A stretch of DNA of 64,000 nucleotides from Stentor coeruleus (taxonomy: Eukaryota; Ciliophora; Heterotrichea; Heterotrichida; Stentoridae). Below the pieces are notes generated by a model. The model saw only the letters and a list, made by a program, of their open reading frames with translations, was not told the DNA's origin and searched no databases. The stretch lies in NCBI GenBank assembly GCA_001970955.1, contig MPUH01000170.1, positions 26,671-90,670 on the forward strand. The letters are read 5' to 3'. Position 1 is the stretch's first letter; the number at the start of each line of letters is the position of its first letter. This document shows positions 40,782 through 51,324 of the stretch, in pieces. Both the position numbers and the translations under genes were made by a program.

Positions 40782-42887
40782 CTACTTGTTTAATTTATTT
40801 TCAAACTCCTGCATTCGTGGTTGTGCTGTACTTCGGTTCTTTTTAAGGATTTTTACTTTGTTTCGAATATCCTCATAAGCCCTTTTTTGTGTGCGAATTG
40901 TTAAATTCCCTCTAGGGCTTAAGAGTAATGGTTCATCCTGATATTCATCATCAAGGTCATTTATAGTTAATTTAGGGAAATCTGCTTCTCTGATTTTGTC
41001 TTCTTTATTTGAAAAATATTCAAATCCATAATTAGCAGTACTTCCTTCATTATTTAAATCTTCATTTTCTATACAGTCTTTATTTGCTTTATTGTTATAG
41101 ATTTTTATATCAAAGTTTTCTTCATTTTTTGCTTCTAAAGCTTTTTTCTTATTGAAAACACCAGATTTTAGAGTATTTGAAGCTAGAATTTCAGCCTCAT
41201 CTTTGTAGATTTTGATTTTAGACTCAAGTTCTATTATAATATTTTTATAGTTGTCTAGTTGCAATTGAAAATCTGATGATTTTTTCTGTATTAATAAGAG
41301 TTTCTCACATAACTCATTGTTTTCTTGACGAGTACTTCCTAACAAACATTGGATTTTTTCGTTTTCCAGCTTAAGTTGGCTGATTTCTTCAGTCATTTTT
41401 TCATGCATGGATTTTTTTTCGATTTCCATATCTTCAATGAATTCTTCATAGAATTTCTTAATTTCATATTCCGACTTGAATGATTTAAGAAGTTTATCCT
41501 TTTCTTGAGTGACTTTCACAACATTTTCTCGTAGTTTTTTGTTTTCCTCATATAAAAACTGTGTATTTCTAATAATATTTTTAAGTTCCTCCTGAAGATC
41601 AGAGTCTACATTTTTTTCATCAAAAAACTTCTCTTTAAATTCTTTTAAGTCGCCCAATAAATCAATTTCAGTCTTATCAACATGGTGATTTTTTCTATCA
41701 TTTACAATATCATCACTTTCTTTATTTTTCATATTATCACATTCATAACTTGGACTATCTAAACCTAAAGTGCAGATGATTTTTTTTTTCCTTTCAGTCA
41801 AATATTTATCAATATTCCTATCTGTAATATTATCAAAAGTAAACTTAGGCTGAAGTGATCCACGAGATGGAGATGTAATAAAACCTTTAGGAGTATTATA
41901 ACCACTATAACTAATATGCATATCATCCGATATACTAGATGGTCTTTGAAGAGAAGGGTCTGATGATATAAAAATATGAATCCCTGAATTCAATGAAATA
42001 CAAGAAACTGTAATTTCAGCTTTAAAAGCTTTTTTTTCCATGTTTTTTCCTCCCCAAAGCCATAACTGAGAATCTGCATCAATAGCACAACCTATACCAT
42101 CACCAACAAAAACTTGAATAGCCGAAAGTGGTCCTGGAAGTAGAGTTGGTAAGTTTAATTCACCAAAAGCTGCAGTTCCCCAAACAAAAACTTTTCCTTT
42201 AACTATAGCTGCTGAATGTCTTCCACAAGCTACAGATTCAACATTTTCTAATAAAACACGTAAAAATCTCATAGATGAACGTTTATGGCCTAGACCTAAT
42301 TGACCAAAACTATTATCCCCAGTAGAATATATATTCCTAGATTGCCCTAATACTATAGAATGATTAGTTCCACAAAAAATATCTAAAACTTCTTCAGGGA
42401 ACTGAACTTTTAATGGAATAAGCTCTTTACAAGTATTTCCTGTACCTAATTGACCTTCTGAATTCCTTCCTGTAACTAAAATAAATGAGTTTTGTGTTTG
42501 GGATTTAGGAAGTATTATTGTATGCCATGCCCCACATGAAACATTTATTATAGGAGTATCGTTAGAAAATAAAACTTTTTGAGGATTTGTGAAGGAGTTT
42601 GTTGAACCTAAACCTAAAGCTCCGGATTTACCATTTCCCCAAGTAAAAAGTTCAAAATTTTCAGTAACTAAAGCGGAATGGTCTCGGCCACAACTAATTT
42701 TTATTACTTTGGAAGGGAAATTTAAACTTCCAGGAACGGATGTTTTTGAAAATGAATAGACTTCGCCTGTGTCAGATAAAATGTGTGACACTTTCTCAGT
42801 ACTTGTTATCCCTGAGACTCCTGTAAATGGGACTAGAATATGAAAAGTTTTTGACGCAAAAAAACTGTCTGCGTAAAATAAATCCAT
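40782..42887 (-). CDS. RCC1-repeat protein with C-terminal coiled coil
   Basis: This protein has 701 residues. Residues about 25-330 contain five to six RCC1 blades: SCGRDHSALVTENFELFTWG, GKSGALGLGS, SCGAWHTIIL, NSEGQLGTG, CGTNHSIVL, NSFGQLGLG and ACGRHSAAIVKGKVFVWG. RCC1 propellers act as nucleotide exchange factors or as binding platforms. A linker is followed by a long coiled coil (about 430-570, EELKNIIRNTQFLYEENKKL onward) and an acidic tail. The order resembles the non-kinase half of NEK8/NEK9-type proteins or other centrosomal RCC1 proteins, but there is no kinase domain. The stop is TAG. Confidence 0.88.
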   Translation of the reverse strand: MDLFYADSFFASKTFHILVPFTGVSGITSTEKVSHILSDTGEVYSFSKTSVPGSLNFPSKVIKISCGRDHSALVTENFELFTWGNGKSGALGLGSTNSFTNPQKVLFSNDTPIINVSCGAWHTIILPKSQTQNSFILVTGRNSEGQLGTGNTCKELIPLKVQFPEEVLDIFCGTNHSIVLGQSRNIYSTGDNSFGQLGLGHKRSSMRFLRVLLENVESVACGRHSAAIVKGKVFVWGTAAFGELNLPTLLPGPLSAIQVFVGDGIGCAIDADSQLWLWGGKNMEKKAFKAEITVSCISLNSGIHIFISSDPSLQRPSSISDDMHISYSGYNTPKGFITSPSRGSLQPKFTFDNITDRNIDKYLTERKKKIICTLGLDSPSYECDNMKNKESDDIVNDRKNHHVDKTEIDLLGDLKEFKEKFFDEKNVDSDLQEELKNIIRNTQFLYEENKKLRENVVKVTQEKDKLLKSFKSEYEIKKFYEEFIEDMEIEKKSMHEKMTEEISQLKLENEKIQCLLGSTRQENNELCEKLLLIQKKSSDFQLQLDNYKNIIIELESKIKIYKDEAEILASNTLKSGVFNKKKALEAKNEENFDIKIYNNKANKDCIENEDLNNEGSTANYGFEYFSNKEDKIREADFPKLTINDLDDEYQDEPLLLSPRGNLTIRTQKRAYEDIRNKVKILKKNRSTAQPRMQEFENKLNK

Positions 42888-43102
42888 TATATTAACATTT
42901 TTTTTTATTTGATTTACTATTTATGAATTTTGGGCAATTGGTCATGAAAATACTTTTTAAAAGTGTTGGGAATTAAGATTTTATAGATTTTAGACTAGTG
43001 AAAGTAATAAAAAATTTAACTTGAGCTTATGATATGAACGCAAGCTAGTAGTTAGACAAAGATATTGAGTAGTATAAAATAATTAAAATCATCCATATAT
43101 AA

Positions 43103-43426
43103 ATGGAAGACTTTTTAAGACTGTTCCCTTATCTAGTCTTCGTATTTTTACTAATCTGGGCTATGATAACATACGTGATTCCTCAAGTAAGGCGTTATAG
43201 AAGACGTTCTCAATTACTTGATGAAATCGACGAGAAATATGAAAGCCTTAGAAGAATGCGAAGAGACCTAATTTACCATATAGATTGGGCTAGAGAAAGA
43301 GGAGAGTATACAAGAGCTAATGAACTAGAGCCTGAAATAGATCGAATAGATCAAGAACTTGAAGAACTTCGAATAAAATTCAATGAAGCTAATAATGGTA
43401 AAGGCGACCTAAATAAAATACACTAA
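43103..43426 (+). CDS. Small single-pass membrane coiled-coil protein
   Basis: This protein has 107 residues and starts at tataaATG. One membrane helix (residues 6-29, FPYLVFVFLLIWAMITYVIP) is followed by a basic patch (RRYRRRS) and then a highly charged helix (LLDEIDEKYESLRRMRRDL onward). The positive-inside rule places the long charged helix in the cytosol. I do not recognise the family. The stop is TAA. Confidence 0.75.
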   Translation: MEDFLRLFPYLVFVFLLIWAMITYVIPQVRRYRRRSQLLDEIDEKYESLRRMRRDLIYHIDWARERGEYTRANELEPEIDRIDQELEELRIKFNEANNGKGDLNKIH

Positions 43427-43480
43427 TAGTAAGAATTCTAATATATACTGAAGAATAATCATATAAACTAACTTTTATTA

Positions 43481-45034
43481 TTATTTTTTGCCTCTATGTT
43501 TTCTTTTATCATTCCTGCTCATTTTATCTGCATTCCTACAACCTTTACCTCCTTCCCAAAACCGTTTATTTCCTTCTAATCCATTAACCGAAGAGCCGCA
43601 TTTCTTACAAACTTCTTTACCCCCAATTTTTTGCAAACTCCCACAAAAGCCACAAACATAAAGTTCTCCTTTTTGTGATGGATGATCTGTATTATCATCA
43701 TGGCAAATCATACATGGAAATAATCTCTGACAACAAGGGAATTTAAACCACCTAAAAGAGTATTTGAAATGCTTACAAATACCATTTTTAGGTAAAGGTT
43801 TTCCAACTAAACTATTTTTTTCTTTATCTTCTAAGTTTTCTGTAAATGATTCAAAATCTATACCATCAACTTGAAATGTTCCTTTACTGAAACAACTTTG
43901 ACAGACTATAATATGAGGAATATAGTTTTTTGCATTATTAAGTGATGTAAATTCTCCACAATCTGGACATGTAAATTTATAATCCATTTCTACAAAGTCT
44001 AAAGGAACACAACCATAGAATCGACCTGTTGATAGTTGACGACCTGATTTAGGGAAAAGGATTTGTGGTTTTAGTTCAAAGGATAAAGGTAATGTGCAAG
44101 TACATTGAAAAGAGTCTATGAAAATATTGTCACCTGTTGCTAGACCGATTTCAGAAGGAAAAGTCTTGCGGAGGCTACGTGTTTGGCATCGGGTACATTC
44201 AATTTCTATACTTAGAGAGATTAATGATGCACTTCCAAGATTTCTGAAAGTTAGCTGCTTAGCAAGTATTTTCAGTGCTACTTTAGATATAGCAATATTA
44301 ACAAATTTTTCCTGTTTGATCTTAGAAGAGTTGATTTTATCTTCTTCTTCAGTTGCAACTGCATTAAAAAATTCATCTGCAAGTTTTTCTTTTTCAATTT
44401 GCCTTTCATCTTTTTTCTCTTCTTCCTTTTTAGGTATTTCTTTTATATCTTCATGTTTTTGAACAGGAGTAGGAATTACTGGATTAATTATATATTTTTC
44501 TTTAGCAGCTTTAGCTTTTTCTAATATTTGTAAATATTGAGCTTTCCTATCAACAGTTTTATTCTCCTGTACTGAACTTAATACCTTTGCTGATATGGTC
44601 TGAATATGGTTATCAAAATATTTCATAGCTTGAAAAGGACTTTTCATATCAGAGCTTATTTTTCTTAATTCTTCTTCAAAAGGAGACTTATAATTTTCAT
44701 CAAAATCATTTTTAACTTCAAACATACATCCAGTTTCAATATATTTCTCTGGAATTGTAACAAGTAAATCAATAGTTCCACTTTTTTTAACATACTTACT
44801 TAACCTTTCACTGAACTCATCCGAATTAGAAAACTTATGCGTGAAAATGGCTGAAAAATCATCTTGACTAACAAAAGTCGACTGATATTTTCGACGCAAC
44901 TGGGCAAACTCTACTTCTCGAGGTGTCGAAAGTGTTTTTATATACCCTTGATAATCATTATTAAATATCTTTTCGTTTTCATTGAAAATCTCTAATTGCT
45001 CAGGTGTAAGGCCTTTCCCTTTATAAGCCGCCAT
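43481..45034 (-). CDS. CHY-type zinc-finger protein
   Basis: This protein has 517 residues. Residues 1-240 are charged and helical, ending in a Lys/Glu-rich linker. A middle part holds spaced C-x2-C pairs (CTRC, CPDC, CQSC), which look like two zinc ribbons. Residues about 413-480 form the CHY finger: CKHFKYSFRWFKFPCCQRLF, PCMICHDDNTDH, VCGFCGSLQKIGG and CKKCGSS, with all expected Cys and His. Alone, the CHY finger occurs in fungal Hot13-like and related proteins; with a RING it occurs in RCHY1/Pirh2 ubiquitin ligases, but no RING is present here. The C-terminus is a basic tail (RNDKRKHRGKK). The stop is TAA. Confidence 0.88.
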   Translation of the reverse strand: MAAYKGKGLTPEQLEIFNENEKIFNNDYQGYIKTLSTPREVEFAQLRRKYQSTFVSQDDFSAIFTHKFSNSDEFSERLSKYVKKSGTIDLLVTIPEKYIETGCMFEVKNDFDENYKSPFEEELRKISSDMKSPFQAMKYFDNHIQTISAKVLSSVQENKTVDRKAQYLQILEKAKAAKEKYIINPVIPTPVQKHEDIKEIPKKEEEKKDERQIEKEKLADEFFNAVATEEEDKINSSKIKQEKFVNIAISKVALKILAKQLTFRNLGSASLISLSIEIECTRCQTRSLRKTFPSEIGLATGDNIFIDSFQCTCTLPLSFELKPQILFPKSGRQLSTGRFYGCVPLDFVEMDYKFTCPDCGEFTSLNNAKNYIPHIIVCQSCFSKGTFQVDGIDFESFTENLEDKEKNSLVGKPLPKNGICKHFKYSFRWFKFPCCQRLFPCMICHDDNTDHPSQKGELYVCGFCGSLQKIGGKEVCKKCGSSVNGLEGNKRFWEGGKGCRNADKMSRNDKRKHRGKK

Positions 45035-45294
45035 TGATATTATAATATCTACCTTAATAAATATTCTAGTTTATAAAATTCTTATACAAAAATGCATATT
45101 TTAAGTTTTCCTTTTATTATATATCATTTGTTTATAATACTTTTTTTTTTATATCTTATCAATCAAAATACTAAAAATAATTTTATTTTATGATAATAAT
45201 AAGTTCCCAATATATAAAACTAAACTTAAATACTTAATCAATTATATATATTAATACATATAACTTAAACAATAAAAAAAGATAATTTACAGTT

Positions 45295-47202
45295 ATGTCA
45301 AATTTGGTCAAACACTCAAAGCATACAATCGGGAAGGACTATGATGCACTTAATTATTTGAAAAAAGAAGAAATTTCCTCAGTGTTATCAATGGCTCTAG
45401 GAGAACTATACCTTTCCAAGCCTAAAAATCAGCTGTATTTTCTAGGCAATTGGCTATTGAACTATTCGAAATCCCAGAAAAAGCTCATCAAGTCCAGTCA
45501 TGAAATGGATAATCAAGTCCTTTTGCAAATCGAGCATGAAAAAGCTCTAGAAATGCAGAAGAATTCTGAAGCGAAAATTGCTGAAGATGCTGCAAAAGTG
45601 CGCGAAAAAGAAGGGATTCTTAGAGGACTTATTGGTATGACCAGAGAAGTTGATGAGTTTTTACCTAAAGTTATAGAACATATATACATTCATATTAAAG
45701 CTGCTGCAGGCTATATTGGATTACAAGAAAAAGTTAAGAAACAAGTGACACCTCTTGATGATGATAAAGCACATATTGATGATGATGCACCATGGGTTAT
45801 AAGATATATTACTGCAACTTCTAATAGTCAATTTATGATTGATCAAATACTTAAAGAAGAAGAAGGTCAAGCTACTTGGGGATTATGGAAAGAAGATGAG
45901 GAAGAAGAACTTCAAGAAGAAGAAAATCAGGAAGAAAATAAAAAAAAACCTAAAGTCAAAGTTTGCAGTGTTGATGATGTTGTAAGTGACCCAAGGATTA
46001 AATTTTTTGATGTCCCAAAACTGGGCGCTTATTTCGCTGTTCCTTTGAATTATAAAACTTGTTTATATGAACAGAGTTTTGATGCTGGTATTGAAGATGC
46101 TCTTGAGTGTCGAAAACTTCGGGCTCAGCAAGAGGAAGAAAAAATTAAATTAGAAGCTGGAGCCGCTGAAGGGGAAGAACAAAAGGAATTTGAGGAAATA
46201 AAAGAAGCACCTTTTAAGACTACTGAAATTCGTATGGTTATAGCTTTTGATACAATGGGTCAAGATAGAACTTTTAGAGAACAAGAAAAAGAATATGTTA
46301 TAGACTGGGTTGGATACTTGAAAGAACAGTGGGAAAGAGCTGAAAATGAATCTTTATCACATGATATTCAAGCTTATATGACAATTAGAGATAGAGACTT
46401 TCCGATAATTGTTGATAAAGCGCATGAAAGGTCTGAACAAGAAAAAAATGCAATAGAAGATACGATAAAAACTCTTCATATTTCTTTACCTGAGGATTTT
46501 AAGAATCTTGAAGGCCAAACAGCATTGTTTGAACTTTGCCGCAATAGGCTTTTAGGTGAACTTGATAATTTATACTTGTTAAAAGAATTTAAAGTTGTAA
46601 AGCATATAAGAGTTATTCAGTTACTTTTATATCTTAGTGGTGTCAAAAGGGAAGACATAATTGAACCAGGGACAAACATGATGAAATGGAAAAAGGGTAA
46701 AAATTTCCTGACAAACGAGCTTAGAGAGTTTATAGCAGAACTTAAACCTAGAGGACCTAAACCAGAAAAAGTTGAACTTTATGCAAAAACTTTTAAACTA
46801 GAAAAAGATTTATTAAAAGTTCCATTTGAAGAAGTTCAACAATATTGTTTGTCTATGATTTTCCTATACAAGTTCTTAGAACAATATCTAAAAGTTAGAA
46901 TCTCAGATGTAACTTATAGGAGAAAAGAGTATTTGACAAAAGTTGAAATAAGAGAAAATGCTAAAAAAGCAGCTGAAGAATTGGCTGAGAGGAAGCAAAA
47001 GTATCTTGATGAACAAAAAGAAGCTTTTGATAAGGAGAATGATGTTGAATTAGATGATGGTATTAATAGGTCATTTTTTGATAGTGTGAAGGTTTTGTCT
47101 GAGTTTGATGCAATTGAAGGAAATCAGCCAATTGAAATACCAGAAGATGTAATTCCGGATGAAGATGGAGATATTGATTGGGAAGAAAGTAATCCAAACT
47201 AA
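45295..47202 (+). CDS. Dpy-30 domain protein, radial spoke protein 2-like
   Basis: This protein has 635 residues. A Dpy-30 motif sits at 26-59 (LSMALGELYLSKPKNQLYFL then GNWLLN), a dimerisation helix pair. Residues about 105-350 alternate helical segments with a beta-rich core that may be a GAF domain, broken by two acidic inserts (EEEELQEEENQEENKKK). The rest is helical with Lys/Glu-rich coiled coils and an acidic tail. Dpy-30 plus a GAF-like domain plus acidic coiled coil is the order of the ciliary radial spoke protein RSP2 of Chlamydomonas, so an axonemal role is likely. The GAF call is weak. The start is at cagttATG and the stop is TAA. Confidence 0.65.
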   Translation: MSNLVKHSKHTIGKDYDALNYLKKEEISSVLSMALGELYLSKPKNQLYFLGNWLLNYSKSQKKLIKSSHEMDNQVLLQIEHEKALEMQKNSEAKIAEDAAKVREKEGILRGLIGMTREVDEFLPKVIEHIYIHIKAAAGYIGLQEKVKKQVTPLDDDKAHIDDDAPWVIRYITATSNSQFMIDQILKEEEGQATWGLWKEDEEEELQEEENQEENKKKPKVKVCSVDDVVSDPRIKFFDVPKLGAYFAVPLNYKTCLYEQSFDAGIEDALECRKLRAQQEEEKIKLEAGAAEGEEQKEFEEIKEAPFKTTEIRMVIAFDTMGQDRTFREQEKEYVIDWVGYLKEQWERAENESLSHDIQAYMTIRDRDFPIIVDKAHERSEQEKNAIEDTIKTLHISLPEDFKNLEGQTALFELCRNRLLGELDNLYLLKEFKVVKHIRVIQLLLYLSGVKREDIIEPGTNMMKWKKGKNFLTNELREFIAELKPRGPKPEKVELYAKTFKLEKDLLKVPFEEVQQYCLSMIFLYKFLEQYLKVRISDVTYRRKEYLTKVEIRENAKKAAEELAERKQKYLDEQKEAFDKENDVELDDGINRSFFDSVKVLSEFDAIEGNQPIEIPEDVIPDEDGDIDWEESNPN

Positions 47203-47493
47203 GTAATTACATCTTTTCTAACTATTTTTCGATAAAATTAAATTATATTATTGAATCTTTAATTATCAAATTCATAACCCATCCACTTACAATATCTTAT
47301 CACATCTTTTTAAAAACAAAATCATTTTCTAAATACTCATTATATACTTAAAGACAACTAGATTACAAAAATAATTTTTCTATTTACGAATAACTATAAA
47401 AATCATCATAATTTCCATTCAAATCTAATCATAAAAAATAAAATCAAGCTTTTAATGACAAAAAGTTAATCTTATTATATAATTCCAATAAAA

Positions 47494-48330
47494 ATGCTTC
47501 TTGGAAGGGAGTTTGTAAGAGTTTCTGAATCTGAGCCATTCCTAACAGTTCTTCATTGGAATATTTTATCTGATCAATTATCTGGTTTTTTCCCTTCAGT
47601 TGAAGATAAGTATGTTGAATGGGATTATAGGAAAAAATATATCGAAAGTGAAATTATTAATAGTCAAGCAGATATTATGTGTTTAAGTGAAGTTGATCAT
47701 TATATCGATTTTATCCAGCCTTTGCTTCATAGTAGAGGCTATGGGAGTATTTTTAAAAAGAAAAAAAGCTGGCATAGAGATGGACTTTGTATTGCGTTTA
47801 AGCTTGATAAATTCAGTTTTGCTAAACAAATGCCTGTTTACTTCCCTCAATCTAATCAGTTCGCTTTGGTTGCTAAGTTAATCCTGGGTAGTATAAATAT
47901 CACTGTTGTGTCTACTCATTTAAAATCAGGTAAAAAATATGAGAAATATAGGGTTGCACAGGCAAGATATTTAATGAAATTCTTAGAGAAAACAGAGGCG
48001 GATGCAATTATTCTTTGTGGGGACTTCAATTGCAGTCCAAACAGTCCAAGTTACAACACTATCGTAAACTCTTCAATAGGATTAAAAAGTGCTTATTTAA
48101 ATACTTTAGAACCATCTTCTGAACCAAAGTTTACAACATACAAAATGCGAGAAGAAATTGAATACAGCACAATAGACTATATTTTTCTTAAGAATTTTGA
48201 TGTTGACTACGTATTAAATCTTCCATCATTATCTTTTATAGAAAAAACAAGTCTACCTTCATCAACTTATCCAAGCGATCATTTATCTTTAGTTTGCAAA
48301 ATACATTATCGCTTAAACTATTTGATATAA
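47494..48330 (+). CDS. Endonuclease/exonuclease/phosphatase-family protein, nocturnin/CCR4-like
   Basis: This protein has 278 residues, essentially one catalytic domain. All family motifs are visible: HWNILSD near residue 22, the metal-binding Glu in CLSEVDHY, VVSTHLKSG, CGDFNCSPNS, TIDYIFLK and PSDHLSLVCK. The HWNIL and CLSEVD forms are closest to the CCR4/nocturnin/angel group, which includes mRNA deadenylases and the NADP(H) 2'-phosphatase nocturnin. No leucine-rich repeats or transit peptide are seen. Which substrate it uses cannot be decided from sequence. The start is at aaaaATG, the stop TAA. Confidence 0.9.
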   Translation: MLLGREFVRVSESEPFLTVLHWNILSDQLSGFFPSVEDKYVEWDYRKKYIESEIINSQADIMCLSEVDHYIDFIQPLLHSRGYGSIFKKKKSWHRDGLCIAFKLDKFSFAKQMPVYFPQSNQFALVAKLILGSINITVVSTHLKSGKKYEKYRVAQARYLMKFLEKTEADAIILCGDFNCSPNSPSYNTIVNSSIGLKSAYLNTLEPSSEPKFTTYKMREEIEYSTIDYIFLKNFDVDYVLNLPSLSFIEKTSLPSSTYPSDHLSLVCKIHYRLNYLI

Positions 48331-49184
48331 GCTAAAAAAATTTGATAAAAGCTAAAAAATAAGCTCACTATCTATAAAATATATATTTAAAAGCTGTATT
48401 TATATACATCATAATAACTTATATACAATTTTATATCTCATATGTAAGAGTTTACTGTTTGGGTTTAGATGTATCATGACTATAAACAGATACTAGTTTC
48501 ATCTAGCTTGCATTCTCATTTAATTTAAAGTATAGAATAACATGAACTTTTTGTAAGTGTTTTTTTAATTAAAATATTAATATTAGATCCTGAATAAATG
48601 GAATTAGAATCATATGTTATAGTAACTTACCCAAATTAATTAGCTTTACTTGAATCTCCTCCCATATATCAAGATTATAATGAATTCATAATATGTAATT
48701 AAGAATAATTTCTAAGTGAGATAATTACCTAAAACATAGACAGGATAATGCTAGAAGTCATAAACTTAATTAAAATTTGAATATTTTCATTCAATAAACT
48801 TGCATACTGAATAAATTTTTAAACAGTTTATAAATGTTTATGTGAAAAAATAGTTATTGTAACATAAATATTTATTAATTAAGTTTTTCAATGTTTATAT
48901 TTAGTTTCTAATTGTCATCAGATATCACATACACAAAACGAGCAATTAGGTTTATTTTTTATTAGAATTTTAGTATCAAATTTATACTTTTCATATTCTA
49001 ATTTATAGTTAAGCAATTTTTACATGATAATTCCAAGTACTATTAAGTACCCACAGTATTAACATGAAAATATAATACCTGATAGCATGACTAAATTATT
49101 ATAACTCTAGTAAAATAACTTTTAAATAATCCATATAAATTCATTAGCTTTAAATAATTATAAACATTTTATTATATAATAATT
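48331..49184. other. Gene-free stretch, 0.85 kb
   Basis: There is no frame or motif that I can support. Confidence 0.5.
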
Positions 49185-49448
49185 ATGGGTCTTGGAGACA
49201 AAATTGAGGAATCAGCTTCAACTGAATCAGAACAAAAAGCATATGATGTTGTAGAAGAACAAAAATCAAATAGTTTTGTAGTAGCACCAAGACCACTTGA
49301 TCCTTGTTTGCAGAATACTAGATACTTTATAAAAGATGGAGTATTTTTAAGCTGGCCTGGTGGGCGCTCTGGTGCTTGTGGTTCAAGAAAAGATGGAAGA
49401 AGAATGTATATATGTCGAGAGTGTTGGTTTAGAGGAGTAAGGCTATAG
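49185..49448 (+). CDS. Hypothetical protein, 87 residues
   Basis: MGLGDKIEESASTESEQ starts after a long AT-rich leader. The composition is that of a real protein: an acidic first half, then PRPLDPCLQNTRYFI and a C-terminal part with GGRSGACGSRKDGRRMYICR and ECW. The Cys pattern (C-x10-C-x2-C) could bind a metal. No family is recognised and it stands alone between two gene-free stretches. The stop is TAG; an exon further downstream is possible. Confidence 0.5.
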   Translation: MGLGDKIEESASTESEQKAYDVVEEQKSNSFVVAPRPLDPCLQNTRYFIKDGVFLSWPGGRSGACGSRKDGRRMYICRECWFRGVRL

Positions 49449-50015
49449 ATTAATTTTAATTGATTTTTGCAATTAAATCTTAATAATTAAATATATAAAT
49501 CGCTCATACAATCAGAAAGACATATTTGTATTCATAATAAAATATTTAATTTATTCATGATTTTATCTTTTACCGTTGAGTTTTATAAAAGTTGATTAAA
49601 ACATTTAGTTTAGCTTTAAATATTCTAATATTATAGTGAAATAATTTATTTTATACTCATAAGTTTGCAATAATGTATTTAGGAAAATATTTTAAAAAAT
49701 ATTCTATCACTCAATAATTTATTAAGAATTTATCACAACAAGTAATAATTTATTAAGAATTTATCACAACAAGTTAACTTATAAACTTGCAGAATATAAG
49801 CAAAACTTATATTTATACAAAATATAGTTATCATTTTACATTTTTTACATTTATTCTATAAAATTTATTGCATTTACTTAACTTTTTTATGTTTATAATG
49901 TTATTTCAATATTGTTTTAGTCTTTTATTAACCTCAATACACTTATCTATAATAAGCCTTGCTTTACCTTATTTTCTACTCATAATCTTAGTAATACAAG
50001 CTTATAAAAGATTAT
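49449..50015. other. Intergenic, 567 bp
   Basis: It contains a 31-bp tandem duplication at 49713-49774. A 65-codon hydrophobic frame at 49868-50065 overlaps the next gene and is not supported. Confidence 0.5.
49713..49774. repeat. Tandem duplication, 2 x 31 bp
   Basis: Two exact adjacent copies, 49713-49743 and 49744-49774, in AT-rich non-coding DNA. Confidence 0.9.
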
Positions 50016-50834
50016 TTAATTGTTTTTGCCAGCATTTTCAAGTCCATATTTCACTTCAATTTTAGTCGCTCGTATTATTTCCTTGCCATTCTCTGTATAA
50101 GATTTCATATTAAAATCCAGATAAACCTGAACTTTCCCACGAACAGAATCTTTAAACTTTTTAATATTGACTCCAGATAATATAAGATCATCTTCACAAA
50201 CGAAAATTTTTTTGTTATCTGTTTTTATAAACCCATATCTCGTTTTTAGCTTATATTTTTTCAATACCCCAGTAAATCTCTCTTCAGAAACAATTTCATT
50301 TGTAAAAGTACATCTTTCTTTTCTCCTTCGATGCCTATTTTTTGGGGGATTTTGCAATTTTATACATGGAAGGTCTTTAGATATTATATCTGTATAAACT
50401 AAAGGAGTTTGTATATCTTCTTCCTCAAGTTCATCAATACTAACAGGGTTATTGAAGAATATATTTTTTCCTTTTGTTTGAGTTTTACGAACAGCCATGA
50501 TACAAGGGTTGAAACTATAACATAAACTCTTTGATTTTTTCAAGGATTTTTCGTAGTTTATAATGTCAATAGAATCAACTGGACTTAATTCGCCAAGAAA
50601 TTTTGAATCAGGACTTGGATCTGATAAATCATATAAATTTGTCACTCTTTTTATTGGTGGCATTGCTAATGGAATGTTTGAGATAGCATAACAACTTGGA
50701 GAACAACCTTGAGACAGAACAATTGTTATACTTTTTAGACAATTTGCTGACTTGAAAGAACATATTTTTGGAGCTGAAAAAGACGAAGGATTTAAATCAG
50801 TACTCATTTTATAGTAATTCTTTATAGAAGGCAT
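50016..50834 (-). CDS. Cold-shock-like domain protein
   Basis: This protein has 272 residues (ATG at 50834; a second ATG at 50807 is possible). Residues 1-185 are low-complexity Ser/Pro-rich with a basic patch (KNRHRRRKERC). Residues about 190-265 form a five-stranded beta domain, with RFTGVLKKYKLKTRYGFIKT and KKIFVCEDDLILSG matching the GxVKxF...GYGFI...DIFVH...L layout of cold-shock domains. The RNA-binding aromatics are only partly kept (YGFI yes, FVH replaced by FVC). It probably binds single-stranded nucleic acid. The stop is TAA. Confidence 0.65.
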   Translation of the reverse strand: MPSIKNYYKMSTDLNPSSFSAPKICSFKSANCLKSITIVLSQGCSPSCYAISNIPLAMPPIKRVTNLYDLSDPSPDSKFLGELSPVDSIDIINYEKSLKKSKSLCYSFNPCIMAVRKTQTKGKNIFFNNPVSIDELEEEDIQTPLVYTDIISKDLPCIKLQNPPKNRHRRRKERCTFTNEIVSEERFTGVLKKYKLKTRYGFIKTDNKKIFVCEDDLILSGVNIKKFKDSVRGKVQVYLDFNMKSYTENGKEIIRATKIEVKYGLENAGKNN

Positions 50835-51324
50835 TATGAATTATTATGAGATTTTTGTTGGAGTTTTTAATAAGATTTTTTATTGAAGGTAGTTGGGTTT
50901 TTGCTTATGAAAATTAGAAAATAGTCATGTTTTTGCATAAAATGATTAATTTGATAAGTTGGAAAATTGGAAAATAGTATTTTTTTACATAAAATGGGTA
51001 ATTTTATAAGTAGGAAAATAAGTGTGGAGGAATTTGTGAAAGTATGTGAAATTTATGATGCGTTTATTACTTGAATAATTTTGAGCTAATTATATTTTAT
51101 ATTTGGTGTTATCTAGGATTTAGTTTTTAGTATAATAAATTGTGTAAGAATCAAAATTTTATATATTTCTAGTTTAAATCTTGTATGTATGAATATATCA
51201 TAATAGAATTTAAAAACTATGAAAAAATGATTTTATTATATACATTTCTTATTGTTAAGATTAACATATATTTAATAAGCATATATAGATATTCTAATCA
51301 TAATAATATTCTTAAGGTTTTTAT
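50835..51324. other. Intergenic, 490 bp
   Basis: AT-rich with a near-duplicated phrase (tagttgga/aaaatag around 50935-50975 and 50975-51020). A plus-strand frame from 51185 is a shadow of the gene that follows. Confidence 0.5.

Noticed and set aside
49868-50065. 65-codon hydrophobic plus-strand frame
   Set aside because: Overlaps the cold-shock-like gene; composition expected by chance in AT-rich DNA.
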